DNA of 64,000 nucleotides from Streptomyces tirandamycinicus. GTDB lineage: Bacteria > Actinomycetota > Actinomycetes > Streptomycetales > Streptomycetaceae. Location: NCBI RefSeq assembly GCF_003097515.1, contig NZ_CP029188.1, positions 930,001 to 994,000 of the forward strand. The letters are read 5' to 3'. Below are positions 34,936-42,577 of the stretch, piece by piece. A program made the translations under genes and the position numbers. The notes below the pieces were generated by a model, which saw only the letters and a list, made by a program, of their open reading frames with translations, made no database searches and was not told where the DNA came from. Position 1 is the stretch's first letter, and every line of letters begins with the position of its first letter.

Positions 34936-36453
34936 GTGACTGCTCTCACTCTCAGCACTGCCGGCGCTGCGACGCTGCGCGCCGACGCGGTCGTCGTCGG
35001 CGTCGCCAAGGGCGCCAGGGGCGCCAAGGGCCCAGTCGTCGCAGCCGGCGCCGAGGCCGTGGACGCGGCGTTCGGCGGGAAGCTCGCCACCGTCCTCGAG
35101 ACGCTCGGCGCCTCCGGTGCCGAGGGCGAGGTGACCAAGCTGCCCGCGCCGTCGGGCCTGAAGGCCCCGCTGGTGATCGCGGTCGGGCTCGGCGCCGCCC
35201 CGGAGAAGGACGCCGGGTACCCGGCCGAGACGCTGCGCCGCGCCGCCGGTTCGGCGGCCCGCGCGCTGGCCGGCGCGAAGAAGGCGGCGTTCGCCCTGCC
35301 GGTCGAGGCCGCCGGGGACGCCCAGGCGATCGCGGAGGGCGCGCTGCTGGGCGCCTACGCCTTCACCGCCTACCAGGACGAGGGGAACGGCAAGAAGCCG
35401 CTGGCCGAGGTGGCCCTGCTGGGTGCCAAGCCGCGCGACAAGGCCTTCAAGGACGCCGCCGCGCGGGCCGTCGCCGTGGCCGAGGAGATGAACCGGGCGC
35501 GTGACCTGGTCAACACCCCGCCGAACGACCTCTACCCCGAGTCGTTCGCGGCCGTCGCCACCGCCGCCGGCAAGGAGCACGGCCTCAAGGTGCAGGTCTG
35601 GGACGAGAAGGCGCTCGTCAAGGGCGGCTTCGGCGGCATCCTCGGCGTCGGCCAGGGCGCGGCCCGCGGCCCGCGCCTGGTGAAGGTGGCGTACACGCAT
35701 CCGGAGGCGGAGAAGTCCCTCGCCCTCGTCGGCAAGGGCATCACCTACGACTCCGGCGGCATCTCGCTCAAGCCGGCCGGCCACAACGAGACGATGAAGT
35801 GCGACATGAGCGGCGCCGCCGCCGTGTTCGCCGCCGTCGTCGCGACGGCCCGGCTCGGTCTGCGGGTGAACCTCACCGGCTGGCTGGCCCTGGCCGAGAA
35901 CATGCCGTCCGGCACCGCCACCCGCCCCGGCGACGTGCTGCGGATGTACAGCGGCAAGACGGTCGAGGTGCTCAACACCGACGCGGAGGGCCGGCTGGTG
36001 CTGGCCGACGCCATCGCCAAGGCGTCGGAGGAGAGCCCGGACGCGATCGTGGACGTGGCGACGCTGACCGGCGCGATGGTCCTGGCACTGGGCCACCGGC
36101 GCTTCGGGATCATGGCCAACGACGACGAGTTCCGCACCGCGGTCCACGAGGTCGCGGAGGAGGCCGGCGAGGACTCCTGGCCGATGCCGCTGCCCGCCGA
36201 CCTGCGCAAGGGCATGGACTCGCCGACCGCCGACATCGCGAACATGGGCGACCGGATGGGCGGCGGCCTGGTCGCGGGCCTGTTCCTGAAGGAGTTCGTC
36301 GGCGAGGGCATCACCTGGGCCCACCTGGACATCGCCGGCCCGGCCTTCCACGAGGGCGCGCCGTTCGGCTACACGCCCAAGGGCGGCACCGGCTCCGCGG
36401 TCCGCACCCTGGTCGGGCTGGCCGAGCGGGCCGCCGACGGCGACCTGGGCTGA
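34936..36453 (+). CDS. pepA: Leucyl aminopeptidase (M17)
   Basis: A 505-residue cytosolic dimetal aminopeptidase that removes N-terminal residues from peptides. The N-terminal third is the non-catalytic domain. The catalytic part has the metal and substrate motifs GKGITYDSGGISLKP, MKCDMSGAAAV and the M17 signature NTDAEGRLVLAD, followed by VDVATLTGAMVLALG. GTG 34936 with AACGGAAGCGAG upstream. It is followed by a hairpin terminator. It may recycle peptides; PepA proteins elsewhere can also bind DNA, which cannot be judged here. Confidence 0.95.
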   Translation: MTALTLSTAGAATLRADAVVVGVAKGARGAKGPVVAAGAEAVDAAFGGKLATVLETLGASGAEGEVTKLPAPSGLKAPLVIAVGLGAAPEKDAGYPAETLRRAAGSAARALAGAKKAAFALPVEAAGDAQAIAEGALLGAYAFTAYQDEGNGKKPLAEVALLGAKPRDKAFKDAAARAVAVAEEMNRARDLVNTPPNDLYPESFAAVATAAGKEHGLKVQVWDEKALVKGGFGGILGVGQGAARGPRLVKVAYTHPEAEKSLALVGKGITYDSGGISLKPAGHNETMKCDMSGAAAVFAAVVATARLGLRVNLTGWLALAENMPSGTATRPGDVLRMYSGKTVEVLNTDAEGRLVLADAIAKASEESPDAIVDVATLTGAMVLALGHRRFGIMANDDEFRTAVHEVAEEAGEDSWPMPLPADLRKGMDSPTADIANMGDRMGGGLVAGLFLKEFVGEGITWAHLDIAGPAFHEGAPFGYTPKGGTGSAVRTLVGLAERAADGDLG

Positions 36454-36784
36454 GGCGTCCGCACCGGGTCCCGGAGCGACCCCCGGGACCCGGCGCCGGG
36501 GCCGGGCTCCCGGGTCCGCGGGAATAGCGGGCGCCGGCATTCCGTTCGCCATCGACGAAATCCGCAGGTTCCTACGTACAGGTAACCGACGGGGCCGGCC
36601 GCGGTGCCGTCCCGTATCCCGGCCCCGCGTCCCGCCTCCCGTCGACAAGTGCGAAGATGGGTTCCCGGCAGGACAGGGCCCCCACCACAGGGCCGAAGAC
36701 AAGCGGCCGAACACCAGCCGCCGCCCGGTCGTCCCCCGCCCTGGGAGACGCCGGCGCCCGGCGCACATGCATGGAGGACGTGAC
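36454..36784. other. pepA-lpd intergenic region
   Basis: Contains the pepA terminator (36464-36493), further GC-rich dyads, and a less GC-rich patch around 36540-36600 (TCCTACGTACAGGTAACCG) that may carry the lpd promoter. The lpd ribosome binding site GGAGG is at 36773-36777. A 66-codon minus-strand frame in this gap lacks support. Confidence 0.5.
36464..36493 (+). terminator. Terminator of pepA
   Basis: Perfect 11-bp stem CCGGGTCCCGG / CCGGGACCCGG with an 8-nt loop, 11 nt beyond the pepA stop codon. Confidence 0.8.
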
Positions 36785-38173
36785 GTGGCGAACGACGCCA
36801 GCACCGTTTTCGACCTAGTGATCCTCGGCGGTGGCAGCGGTGGTTACGCCGCGGCCCTGCGCGGAGCGCAGCTGGGCCTGGACGTCGCCCTGATCGAGAA
36901 GGACAAGGTCGGCGGCACCTGCCTGCACCGCGGATGCATTCCCACCAAGGCCCTGCTGCACGCCGGCGAGATCGCCGACCAGGCGCGCGAGAGCGAGCAG
37001 TTCGGCGTCAAGGCCAGCTTCGAGGGCATCGACGTCCCGGCGGTCCACAAGTACAAGGACGAGGTGATCTCCGGGCTGTACAAGGGCCTGCAGGGTCTGA
37101 TCGCCTCCCGCAAGGTCACGTACATCGAGGGCGAGGGCCGGCTGTCCTCCCCCACGTCCGTCGATGTCAACGGCCGCCGGGTCGAGGGCCGCCACGTCCT
37201 CCTCGCCACCGGTTCGGTACCGAAGTCGCTGCCCGGTCTGACCATCGACGGCAACCGGATCATCTCCTCCGACCACGCGCTGGTCCTGGACCGCGTGCCG
37301 AAGTCCGCGATCGTCCTGGGCGGCGGCGTCATCGGTGTCGAGTTCGCCTCGGCCTGGAAGTCCTTCGGCACCGACATCACGATCATCGAGGCGCTGAAGC
37401 ACCTCGTCCCGGTCGAGGACGAGAACAGCTCCAAGCTCCTCGAGCGCGCCTTCCGCAAGCGCGGCATCAAGTTCAACCTGGGCACCTTCTTCGAGAAGGC
37501 CGAGTACACCGAGGACGGTGTGCGGGTCACCCTCGCCGACGGCAAGACCTTCGAGGCCGAGGTGCTGCTGGTCGCCGTGGGCCGCGGCCCGGTCTCCCAG
37601 GGCCTGGGCTACGAGGAGCAGGGCGTCGCGATGGACCGCGGCTACGTCCTGGTCGACGAGTACATGCGGACGAACGTGCCGACCGTCTCCGCCGTCGGCG
37701 ACCTGGTCCCGACCCTGCAGCTCGCGCACGTCGGCTTCGCCGAGGGCATCCTGGTGGCGGAGCGTCTGGCCGGTCTGAAGACCGTCCCGATCGACTACGA
37801 CGGTGTGCCCAAGGTGACCTACTGCCACCCGGAGGTCGCCTCCGTGGGCCTGTCCGAGGCCAAGGCCAAGGAGGTCTACGGCGCGGACAAGGTCGTCGCT
37901 CTGAAGTACAACCTGGCGGGCAACGGCAAGAGCAAGATCCTCAAGACCGCGGGCGAGATCAAGCTCGTCCAGGTCAAGGACGGTGCCGTCGTCGGCGTCC
38001 ACATGGTCGGTGACCGTATGGGCGAGCAGGTCGGCGAGGCCCAGCTGATCTACAACTGGGAGGCTCTGCCGGCCGAGGTCGCGCAGCTCGTCCACGCGCA
38101 CCCGACGCAGAACGAGGCGCTCGGCGAGGCCCACCTGGCCCTCGCGGGCAAGCCCCTCCACTCCCACGACTGA
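36785..38173 (+). CDS. lpd: Dihydrolipoyl dehydrogenase (E3)
   Basis: FAD flavoprotein of 462 residues that reoxidises dihydrolipoyl groups of the 2-oxoacid dehydrogenase complexes with NAD. Seen are the FAD-binding GGGSGGYAAALRGAQLG at the N-terminus, the redox disulfide GGTCLHRGCIPTKALL, the NAD-binding GGGVIGVEFASAW, and the C-terminal His-Glu pair in HAHPTQNEALGE. Start GTG 36785 is set by GGAGG 7 nt upstream. The E2 gene follows after 56 bp, so they are co-transcribed. Confidence 0.96.
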   Translation: MANDASTVFDLVILGGGSGGYAAALRGAQLGLDVALIEKDKVGGTCLHRGCIPTKALLHAGEIADQARESEQFGVKASFEGIDVPAVHKYKDEVISGLYKGLQGLIASRKVTYIEGEGRLSSPTSVDVNGRRVEGRHVLLATGSVPKSLPGLTIDGNRIISSDHALVLDRVPKSAIVLGGGVIGVEFASAWKSFGTDITIIEALKHLVPVEDENSSKLLERAFRKRGIKFNLGTFFEKAEYTEDGVRVTLADGKTFEAEVLLVAVGRGPVSQGLGYEEQGVAMDRGYVLVDEYMRTNVPTVSAVGDLVPTLQLAHVGFAEGILVAERLAGLKTVPIDYDGVPKVTYCHPEVASVGLSEAKAKEVYGADKVVALKYNLAGNGKSKILKTAGEIKLVQVKDGAVVGVHMVGDRMGEQVGEAQLIYNWEALPAEVAQLVHAHPTQNEALGEAHLALAGKPLHSHD

Positions 38174-38229
38174 TCTCGGTCACGGGCGCGACGACCACTA
38201 CCGCACTTTCGTAAGGAGCAACCGAAACC

Positions 38230-40034
38230 ATGCCGGTTTCCGTAACCCTTCCGGCGCTCGGAGAGAGCGTCACCGAGGGCACCGTCACCCGCTGGCTGAA
38301 GGCCGAGGGCGAACGCGTCGAGGCCGACGAGCCGCTGCTCGAGGTGTCGACGGACAAGGTCGACACCGAGATCCCCGCACCGGCCGCCGGTGTGCTGGCG
38401 TCCATCAAGGTCGCCGAGGACGAGACCGTCGAGGTCGGCGCCGAGCTGGCCGTCATCGACGACGGCTCCGGGGCGGCGGCCGAGCAGGCGCCGGCCGCCG
38501 AGCCGGAGCAGCCCGCCCAGGCCCCCGAGCCGCAGCCCGCCCCGGCGGCCGAGCAGGCCCAGGCCCCCGAGCCGCAGCAGGCGGCGCCGGCCGCCGAGGC
38601 CGCCGCCGGGGGCGGCGGCGCGGAGGGCACCGACGTCGTCCTGCCCGCGCTGGGCGAGTCGGTCACCGAGGGCACCGTCACCCGCTGGCTGAAGGAGGTC
38701 GGCGAGGAGGTCGCGGAGGACGAGCCGCTGCTCGAGGTCTCCACCGACAAGGTCGACACCGAGATCCCCGCACCGGCCGCCGGTGTGCTGCTGGAGATCG
38801 TCGTCGGTGAGGACGAGACCGCCGAGGTCGGCGCGAAGCTCGCCGTCATCGGTGCCCCGGGTGCCGCTCCGGCCGCCCCCGCCGAGCCGGCCCAGGCCCC
38901 GGCCCAGCCCGCCGCCGCACCGGCACCGGAGGCTCCGGCGCAGCCGCCCGCCCGCCGCCGCACCGGCTCAGGCCCAGGCGGCTCCCGCGGCCCAGGCTCC
39001 GACTCCGGCCGAGCCCGCGGCCCCGGCCCCCGCTGCGGCCCAGCCCCGCGGCCGCCCCGGCGCAGCCCGCCGCCCCGGCACCGGCTCCCGCTGCCGCTCC
39101 GGCCGCGGACGACGGCGCCTATGTCACACCGCTGGTCCGCAAGCTCGCCGCCGAGAGCGGCGTGGACCTGTCCAGGGTCAAGGGCACCGGCGTCGGCGGC
39201 CGTATCCGCAAGCAGGACGTCATCGCCGCCGCCGAGGCCGCGAAGGCCGCCGCACCGGCTCCCGCGGCGGCCGCGCCGGCCGCCAAGAAGGCCCCGGCTC
39301 TCGAGGTGTCCCCGCTGCGCGGTCAGACCGTCAAGATGACCCGCATGCGCAAGGTCATCGGCGACAACATGATGAAGGCGCTCCACGGCCAGGCCCAGCT
39401 CTCCTCGGTCGTCGAGGTCGACGTCACCCGGGTGATGAGGCTGCGGACCCAGGCCAAGGACGCGTTCGCGGCCCGCGAGGGCGTCAAGCTCTCCCCGATG
39501 CCGTTCTTCGTCAAGGCCGCTGCCCAGGCGCTGAAGGCCCACCCGGTCATCAACGCCCGGATCAACGAGGACGAGGGCACCATCACCTACTTCGACTCGG
39601 AGAACGTCGGCATCGCCGTCGACTCCGAGAAGGGCCTGATGACCCCGGTCATCAAGGGTGCGGGCGACCTCAACCTGGCCGGTATCGCCAAGGCCACCGC
39701 CGATCTCGCGGGCAAGGTCCGCGGCAACAAGATCACGCCGGACGAGCTGGCGGGTGCGACGTTCACGATCAGCAACACCGGTTCGCGCGGTGCGCTGTTC
39801 GACACGATCATCGTGCCGCCGAACCAGGTCGCGATCCTGGGCATCGGCGCCACGGTGAAGCGTCCGGCCGTCATCGAGACGCCCGAGGGCACGGTCATCG
39901 GCGTCCGCGACATGACGTACCTGACGCTCTCCTACGACCACCGCCTGGTGGACGGAGCCGACGCCGCGCGCTACCTGACCGCGGTCAAGGCCATCCTCGA
40001 GGCCGGTGAGTTCGAGGTCGAGCTCGGCCTCTGA
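38230..40034 (+). CDS. sucB: Dihydrolipoamide acyltransferase E2, with two apparent frameshifts
   Basis: E2 core of the pyruvate/2-oxoglutarate dehydrogenase system. The first frame encodes two lipoyl domains (residues 1-80 and about 136-215), each with [19 protein letters not shown] around the lipoyl lysine. The reading frame then breaks in the Ala/Pro linker. One extra C in the run 38951-38953, and another in 39044-39047, restore a continuous reading of about 600 residues through a peripheral-subunit-binding domain ([22 protein letters not shown]) and a catalytic domain ending [16 protein letters not shown]. Without correction, two broken frames remain (38230-39339 and 39162-40034). Sequencing error in GC-rich repeats is likelier than true inactivation. 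GGAGC precedes ATG 38230. Confidence 0.88.
38951..39047 (+). other. Two single-base frame changes in the E2 linker
   Basis: Site 1: CCC at 38951-38953 moves frame 1 to frame 2. Site 2: CCCC at 39044-39047 moves frame 2 to frame 3. Between and around them each correct frame encodes the same Ala/Pro/Gln-rich linker, and the wrong frames give Arg/Gly-rich text. Confidence 0.85.
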
Positions 40035-40060
40035 GCGCCCCGGCTGTAACCAGCCTCACC

Positions 40061-40104
40061 GGCGGCGGCCGTACCCGGGAGTACTTCCGGGTACGGCCGC
40101 CGCC
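40061..40104 (+). terminator. Terminator of lpd-sucB
   Basis: Perfect 18-bp stem GGCGGCGGCCGTACCCGG / CCGGGTACGGCCGCCGCC with an 8-nt loop, 27 nt after the sucB stop. It separates sucB from gntR. Confidence 0.88.
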
Positions 40105-40143
40105 GTATTGTCTAGGGGTCTTCTCTTCTTGAAGGAGCGGTCC

Positions 40144-40767
40144 ATGACCATGCCCGTCGTCCACTCGCTGCGCGATCAGATCCGCGAGCACATCGTGGAG
40201 GGCATCGTCAGCGGCCGCTGGAAGCCGGGCGAGCGGATCGTGGAGCGCCGCATCGCCACGGAGCTGGCCGTGAGCCAGACACCCGTACGGGAGGCGCTGC
40301 GCGAGCTGGAGTCCCTCCGGCTGATCGAGTCGGCGCCCAACAAGGGCGTCCGGGTGCGCAACCTCACCGCTGCGGACCTGGAGGAGAGCTACCCGGTCCG
40401 GGCCGGGCTGGAGCAGATCGCCGCCGAGCTGGCCGCCGAGCGGCTGGCGGCCGACTGCTCGGCACTGGAACCGCACGTCGCCGCGCTGTACGAGGCGGAC
40501 CGCGCCGCGGACGGGACGGCGCAGGTGCGGCACACGGTGGCGTTCCACCGGGAGCTGGTCAAGGCCGCGGGCAACGGGGTGCTGCTGCACACCTGGGAGG
40601 GCCTGGGGATCGAGGTCTTCACCGCGCTGTCCATCCGGTGGCTGGGGACGAAGCAGAAGTCCTACGCGGAGGAGCACGAGGAGCTGGTGGAGGCCTTCCG
40701 CCGCCGTGATCCCCGGATCGGCGCGCTCGTCAAGGCCCACGTTCTGGGCTGCGCGCCCCGCGCCTGA
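40144..40767 (+). CDS. GntR-family transcriptional regulator
   Basis: A 207-residue regulator of the GntR/FadR type. The N-terminal winged helix is clear (DQIREHIVEGIVSGRWKPGERIVERRIATELAVSQTPVREALRELESLRLIE). An all-helical FCD effector domain follows, with histidines in RHTVAFHRELV and EEHEELVEAF that may bind a metal and a small acid. AAGGAG lies 5 nt upstream of ATG 40144. In relatives I recall it directly before aceE, so it may regulate pyruvate dehydrogenase; here an ATPase gene intervenes. Confidence 0.9.
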   Translation: MTMPVVHSLRDQIREHIVEGIVSGRWKPGERIVERRIATELAVSQTPVREALRELESLRLIESAPNKGVRVRNLTAADLEESYPVRAGLEQIAAELAAERLAADCSALEPHVAALYEADRAADGTAQVRHTVAFHRELVKAAGNGVLLHTWEGLGIEVFTALSIRWLGTKQKSYAEEHEELVEAFRRRDPRIGALVKAHVLGCAPRA

Positions 40768-40784
40768 GATCCCACCCCAACTCA

Positions 40785-40817
40785 ACTAACGTCAGTGTTA
40801 CTAACCTCGATGTTAGT
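40785..40817. promoter_or_regulatory. Twin overlapping dyads at the ATPase promoter
   Basis: ACTAAC-N6-GTTACT (40785-40802) and ACTAAC-N6-GTTAGT (40800-40817) overlap by three bases; the second is a perfect dyad. It covers the -10 candidate TTAGTA. Very AT-rich against its surroundings. It looks like an autoregulatory operator pair. Confidence 0.6.
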
Positions 40818-40823
40818 ATCACC

Positions 40824-40856
40824 ATGGCAGGTGGTGAGGGAGAGGTGGCCCCATGA
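40824..40856 (+). CDS. Ten-codon leader ORF before the ATPase gene
   Basis: ATG 40824 encodes MAGGEGEVAP and stops with TGA (40854-40856), overlapping the ATG of the next gene at 40853. It starts 4-5 nt after the -10 candidate, so it could be translated from a leaderless mRNA and couple translation to the ATPase gene. It may be fortuitous. Confidence 0.35.
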   Translation: MAGGEGEVAP

Positions 40857-42271
40857 CGGCATTCGTGGGCAGGCGGCACGAGCTCGAGACGTTGGACCGC
40901 GAGCTGGGCAAGGTGGCGAGCGGGGTCGGAGGGGAGCGGCCCGGGCGCTGCGTGATGCTTCGCGGGCGTCGCCGGGTGGGCAAGTCGCGGCTCGTGGAGC
41001 GGTTCGCCGAGAGGTCCGGCGCGCCGTTCCTCTTCTATGCCGCCACAGGGGCGTCGCCGGAAGCGGACCTGGAACGGCTCAGCCAGGACGCCCGGGCGTC
41101 AAGCCTTCCGCTGGCGAGCCTGCTGACCGCGGCCCGCCCGGCGACCTGGGATGCGGCCTTCGATGTCCTGGCGGCGGCACTTCCACACGACCGGGCGAGC
41201 GTGGTGGTCTTGGACGAAGTGCCCTATCTGATGGATGCGGAGGGCGCTTTCGAGGGCATGCTTCAGCGCGCCTGGGACCGAGTGCTGGAGAAGAAGCCGG
41301 TCCTGCTCGTTCTCATCGGATCCGACCTATCGATGATGGAGACGCTGAACAGCTATGGACGCCCGTTCCACCAGCGCGGACGGGAGATGGTGCTGGGGCC
41401 GCTCAACCCGGCGGAGGTGGGCGAGATGCTCGGTCTCGATCCCGCCCCAGCCTTCGACGCGGCCTTGATCACCGGTGGACTGCCACTGATCTGCGCGGAG
41501 TGGACGCACGGCGCCGGGATGTGGGAGTTCCTGCGGGCTGCGCTCAGCGATCCGGTCTCGGCCTTGCTGGTGTCCGCCGAGCGCTCGCTGGCGGCCGAGT
41601 TCCCTCAGCAGGTTCAGGCCCGCGCCGTCCTCTCGGCGATCGGCAGCGGTGAGCGGACGTTCTCCAACATCGCCCGCGCGGCCGGCGGAATCGGGGCGAC
41701 CCCGCTACAGAGGTCGCTGGGGATTCTTGCGGACAAGCGGGTGATCACGGCGGAGCTGCCCTTGTCCACACGGCCTTCGAAGGATCGTCGCTACCGGGTC
41801 GCGGATCCCTACCTCCGCTTCTGGCTGAAGCTCCTGGGTCCGGCGATGGAAGAGATCGAGCGGGGGCGGGGCGACCTGACGCTGCAGCGCATCCGCGAGA
41901 ACTGGACCAGCTGGCGCGGCAGGGCCATCGAACCTCTGGTGCGCGAGGCACTGGCACGGCTACTGCCCGACGCGAACCTCCCCGCCGCCCCCGCCATCGG
42001 TGGCTACTGGACCCGTACCAACGACGTGGAGATCGACGTCGTGGGAGCGGACCGCGCGCCGATCGCCAGGGAGCTGCTGTTCGTCGGCTCGGTGAAGTGG
42101 CTGGAGAACTCCCCGTTCGACCGGCACGATCTCGCGGCGCTGCACGGCCACCGCGCCGCGCTCACGCCCGCTCCCGTGCCTGTGATCGCCGTCTCGCGCA
42201 GCGGCACGGACTGCGCGGGGCTCGACGCCGCATACGGCCCGGCCGAACTCCTCGCGGCATGGTCCACCTGA
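40853..42271 (+). CDS. AAA ATPase with C-terminal DUF234 domain
   Basis: A 472-residue protein of the archaeal-type ATPase/DUF234 family. N-terminal FVGRRHELETLDREL leads to Walker A LRGRRRVGKSRL (about residues 36-47); Walker B is VVVLDEVPYLMD (about 117-128), with RPFHQRGREM as sensor region. A winged-helix part follows (AIGSGERTFSNIARAAGG), then a DUF234 part with RGRAIEPLVREAL and WTRTNDVEIDVVG, reminiscent of restriction-nuclease-like folds (E...EID). Third-position bias is weaker than in its neighbours, suggesting acquisition. It interrupts the gntR-aceE pair. AGGTGG lies upstream. Function unknown. Confidence 0.85.
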   Translation: MTAFVGRRHELETLDRELGKVASGVGGERPGRCVMLRGRRRVGKSRLVERFAERSGAPFLFYAATGASPEADLERLSQDARASSLPLASLLTAARPATWDAAFDVLAAALPHDRASVVVLDEVPYLMDAEGAFEGMLQRAWDRVLEKKPVLLVLIGSDLSMMETLNSYGRPFHQRGREMVLGPLNPAEVGEMLGLDPAPAFDAALITGGLPLICAEWTHGAGMWEFLRAALSDPVSALLVSAERSLAAEFPQQVQARAVLSAIGSGERTFSNIARAAGGIGATPLQRSLGILADKRVITAELPLSTRPSKDRRYRVADPYLRFWLKLLGPAMEEIERGRGDLTLQRIRENWTSWRGRAIEPLVREALARLLPDANLPAAPAIGGYWTRTNDVEIDVVGADRAPIARELLFVGSVKWLENSPFDRHDLAALHGHRAALTPAPVPVIAVSRSGTDCAGLDAAYGPAELLAAWST

Positions 42272-42577
42272 GCACGCCGGACCGCACGCAGGCCCGCCCG
42301 GCGAACACCGCGCACCGGCACCCGGACCCCCGTACCCGTACTGGCACAGGCACCCGCACCCGCCCCGGTGCCGGTGCCGGGCCATGACACCGGCACCGGG
42401 TGCCCTGTTTCGCGGCACCCTGTGCCGACTTTCTCGAAGTGAAGAAGTTTTCTCCCGAACGCTTTGATCGATCATCGATCGGAGGCTTACAGTTCACCAC
42501 GGACTCACCGGTCCGCCCGGCCCCGTCCTGCCAGACAAGGCCCCTCCACCCCTCCTCCCTCTCCGGAAGGCGGTGTC
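42272..42577. other. Control region of aceE
   Basis: No gene. It begins with GC-rich GGCACCGG repeats and a CGGCACC/GGTGCCG dyad set (42310-42400) that may terminate the ATPase transcript. A less GC-rich stretch with the palindrome at 42466-42480 and the aceE leader follow. GGAAGG (42564-42569) is the ribosome binding site. Confidence 0.55.
42466..42480. promoter_or_regulatory. 15-bp palindrome upstream of aceE
   Basis: GATCGAT-C-ATCGATC is a perfect dyad about 98 bp before the aceE start, within the likely promoter. It is a candidate site for the GntR-family protein encoded at 40144. Confidence 0.45.

Noticed and set aside
36572..36772. 66-codon minus-strand frame between pepA and lpd
   Set aside because: No ribosome binding site, Ala/Arg/Pro-rich and overlapping the lpd promoter region.
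30955..36804. Very long minus-strand open frame (over 1,900 codons)
   Set aside because: It runs antisense or out of frame to several well-supported genes (cobS, GH114, deacetylase, pepA). Long shadow frames are expected at this GC content.
38230..40034. Programmed frameshifting in sucB
   Set aside because: Two separate shifts in plain C runs without a slippery heptamer or downstream structure. Sequencing error is simpler.
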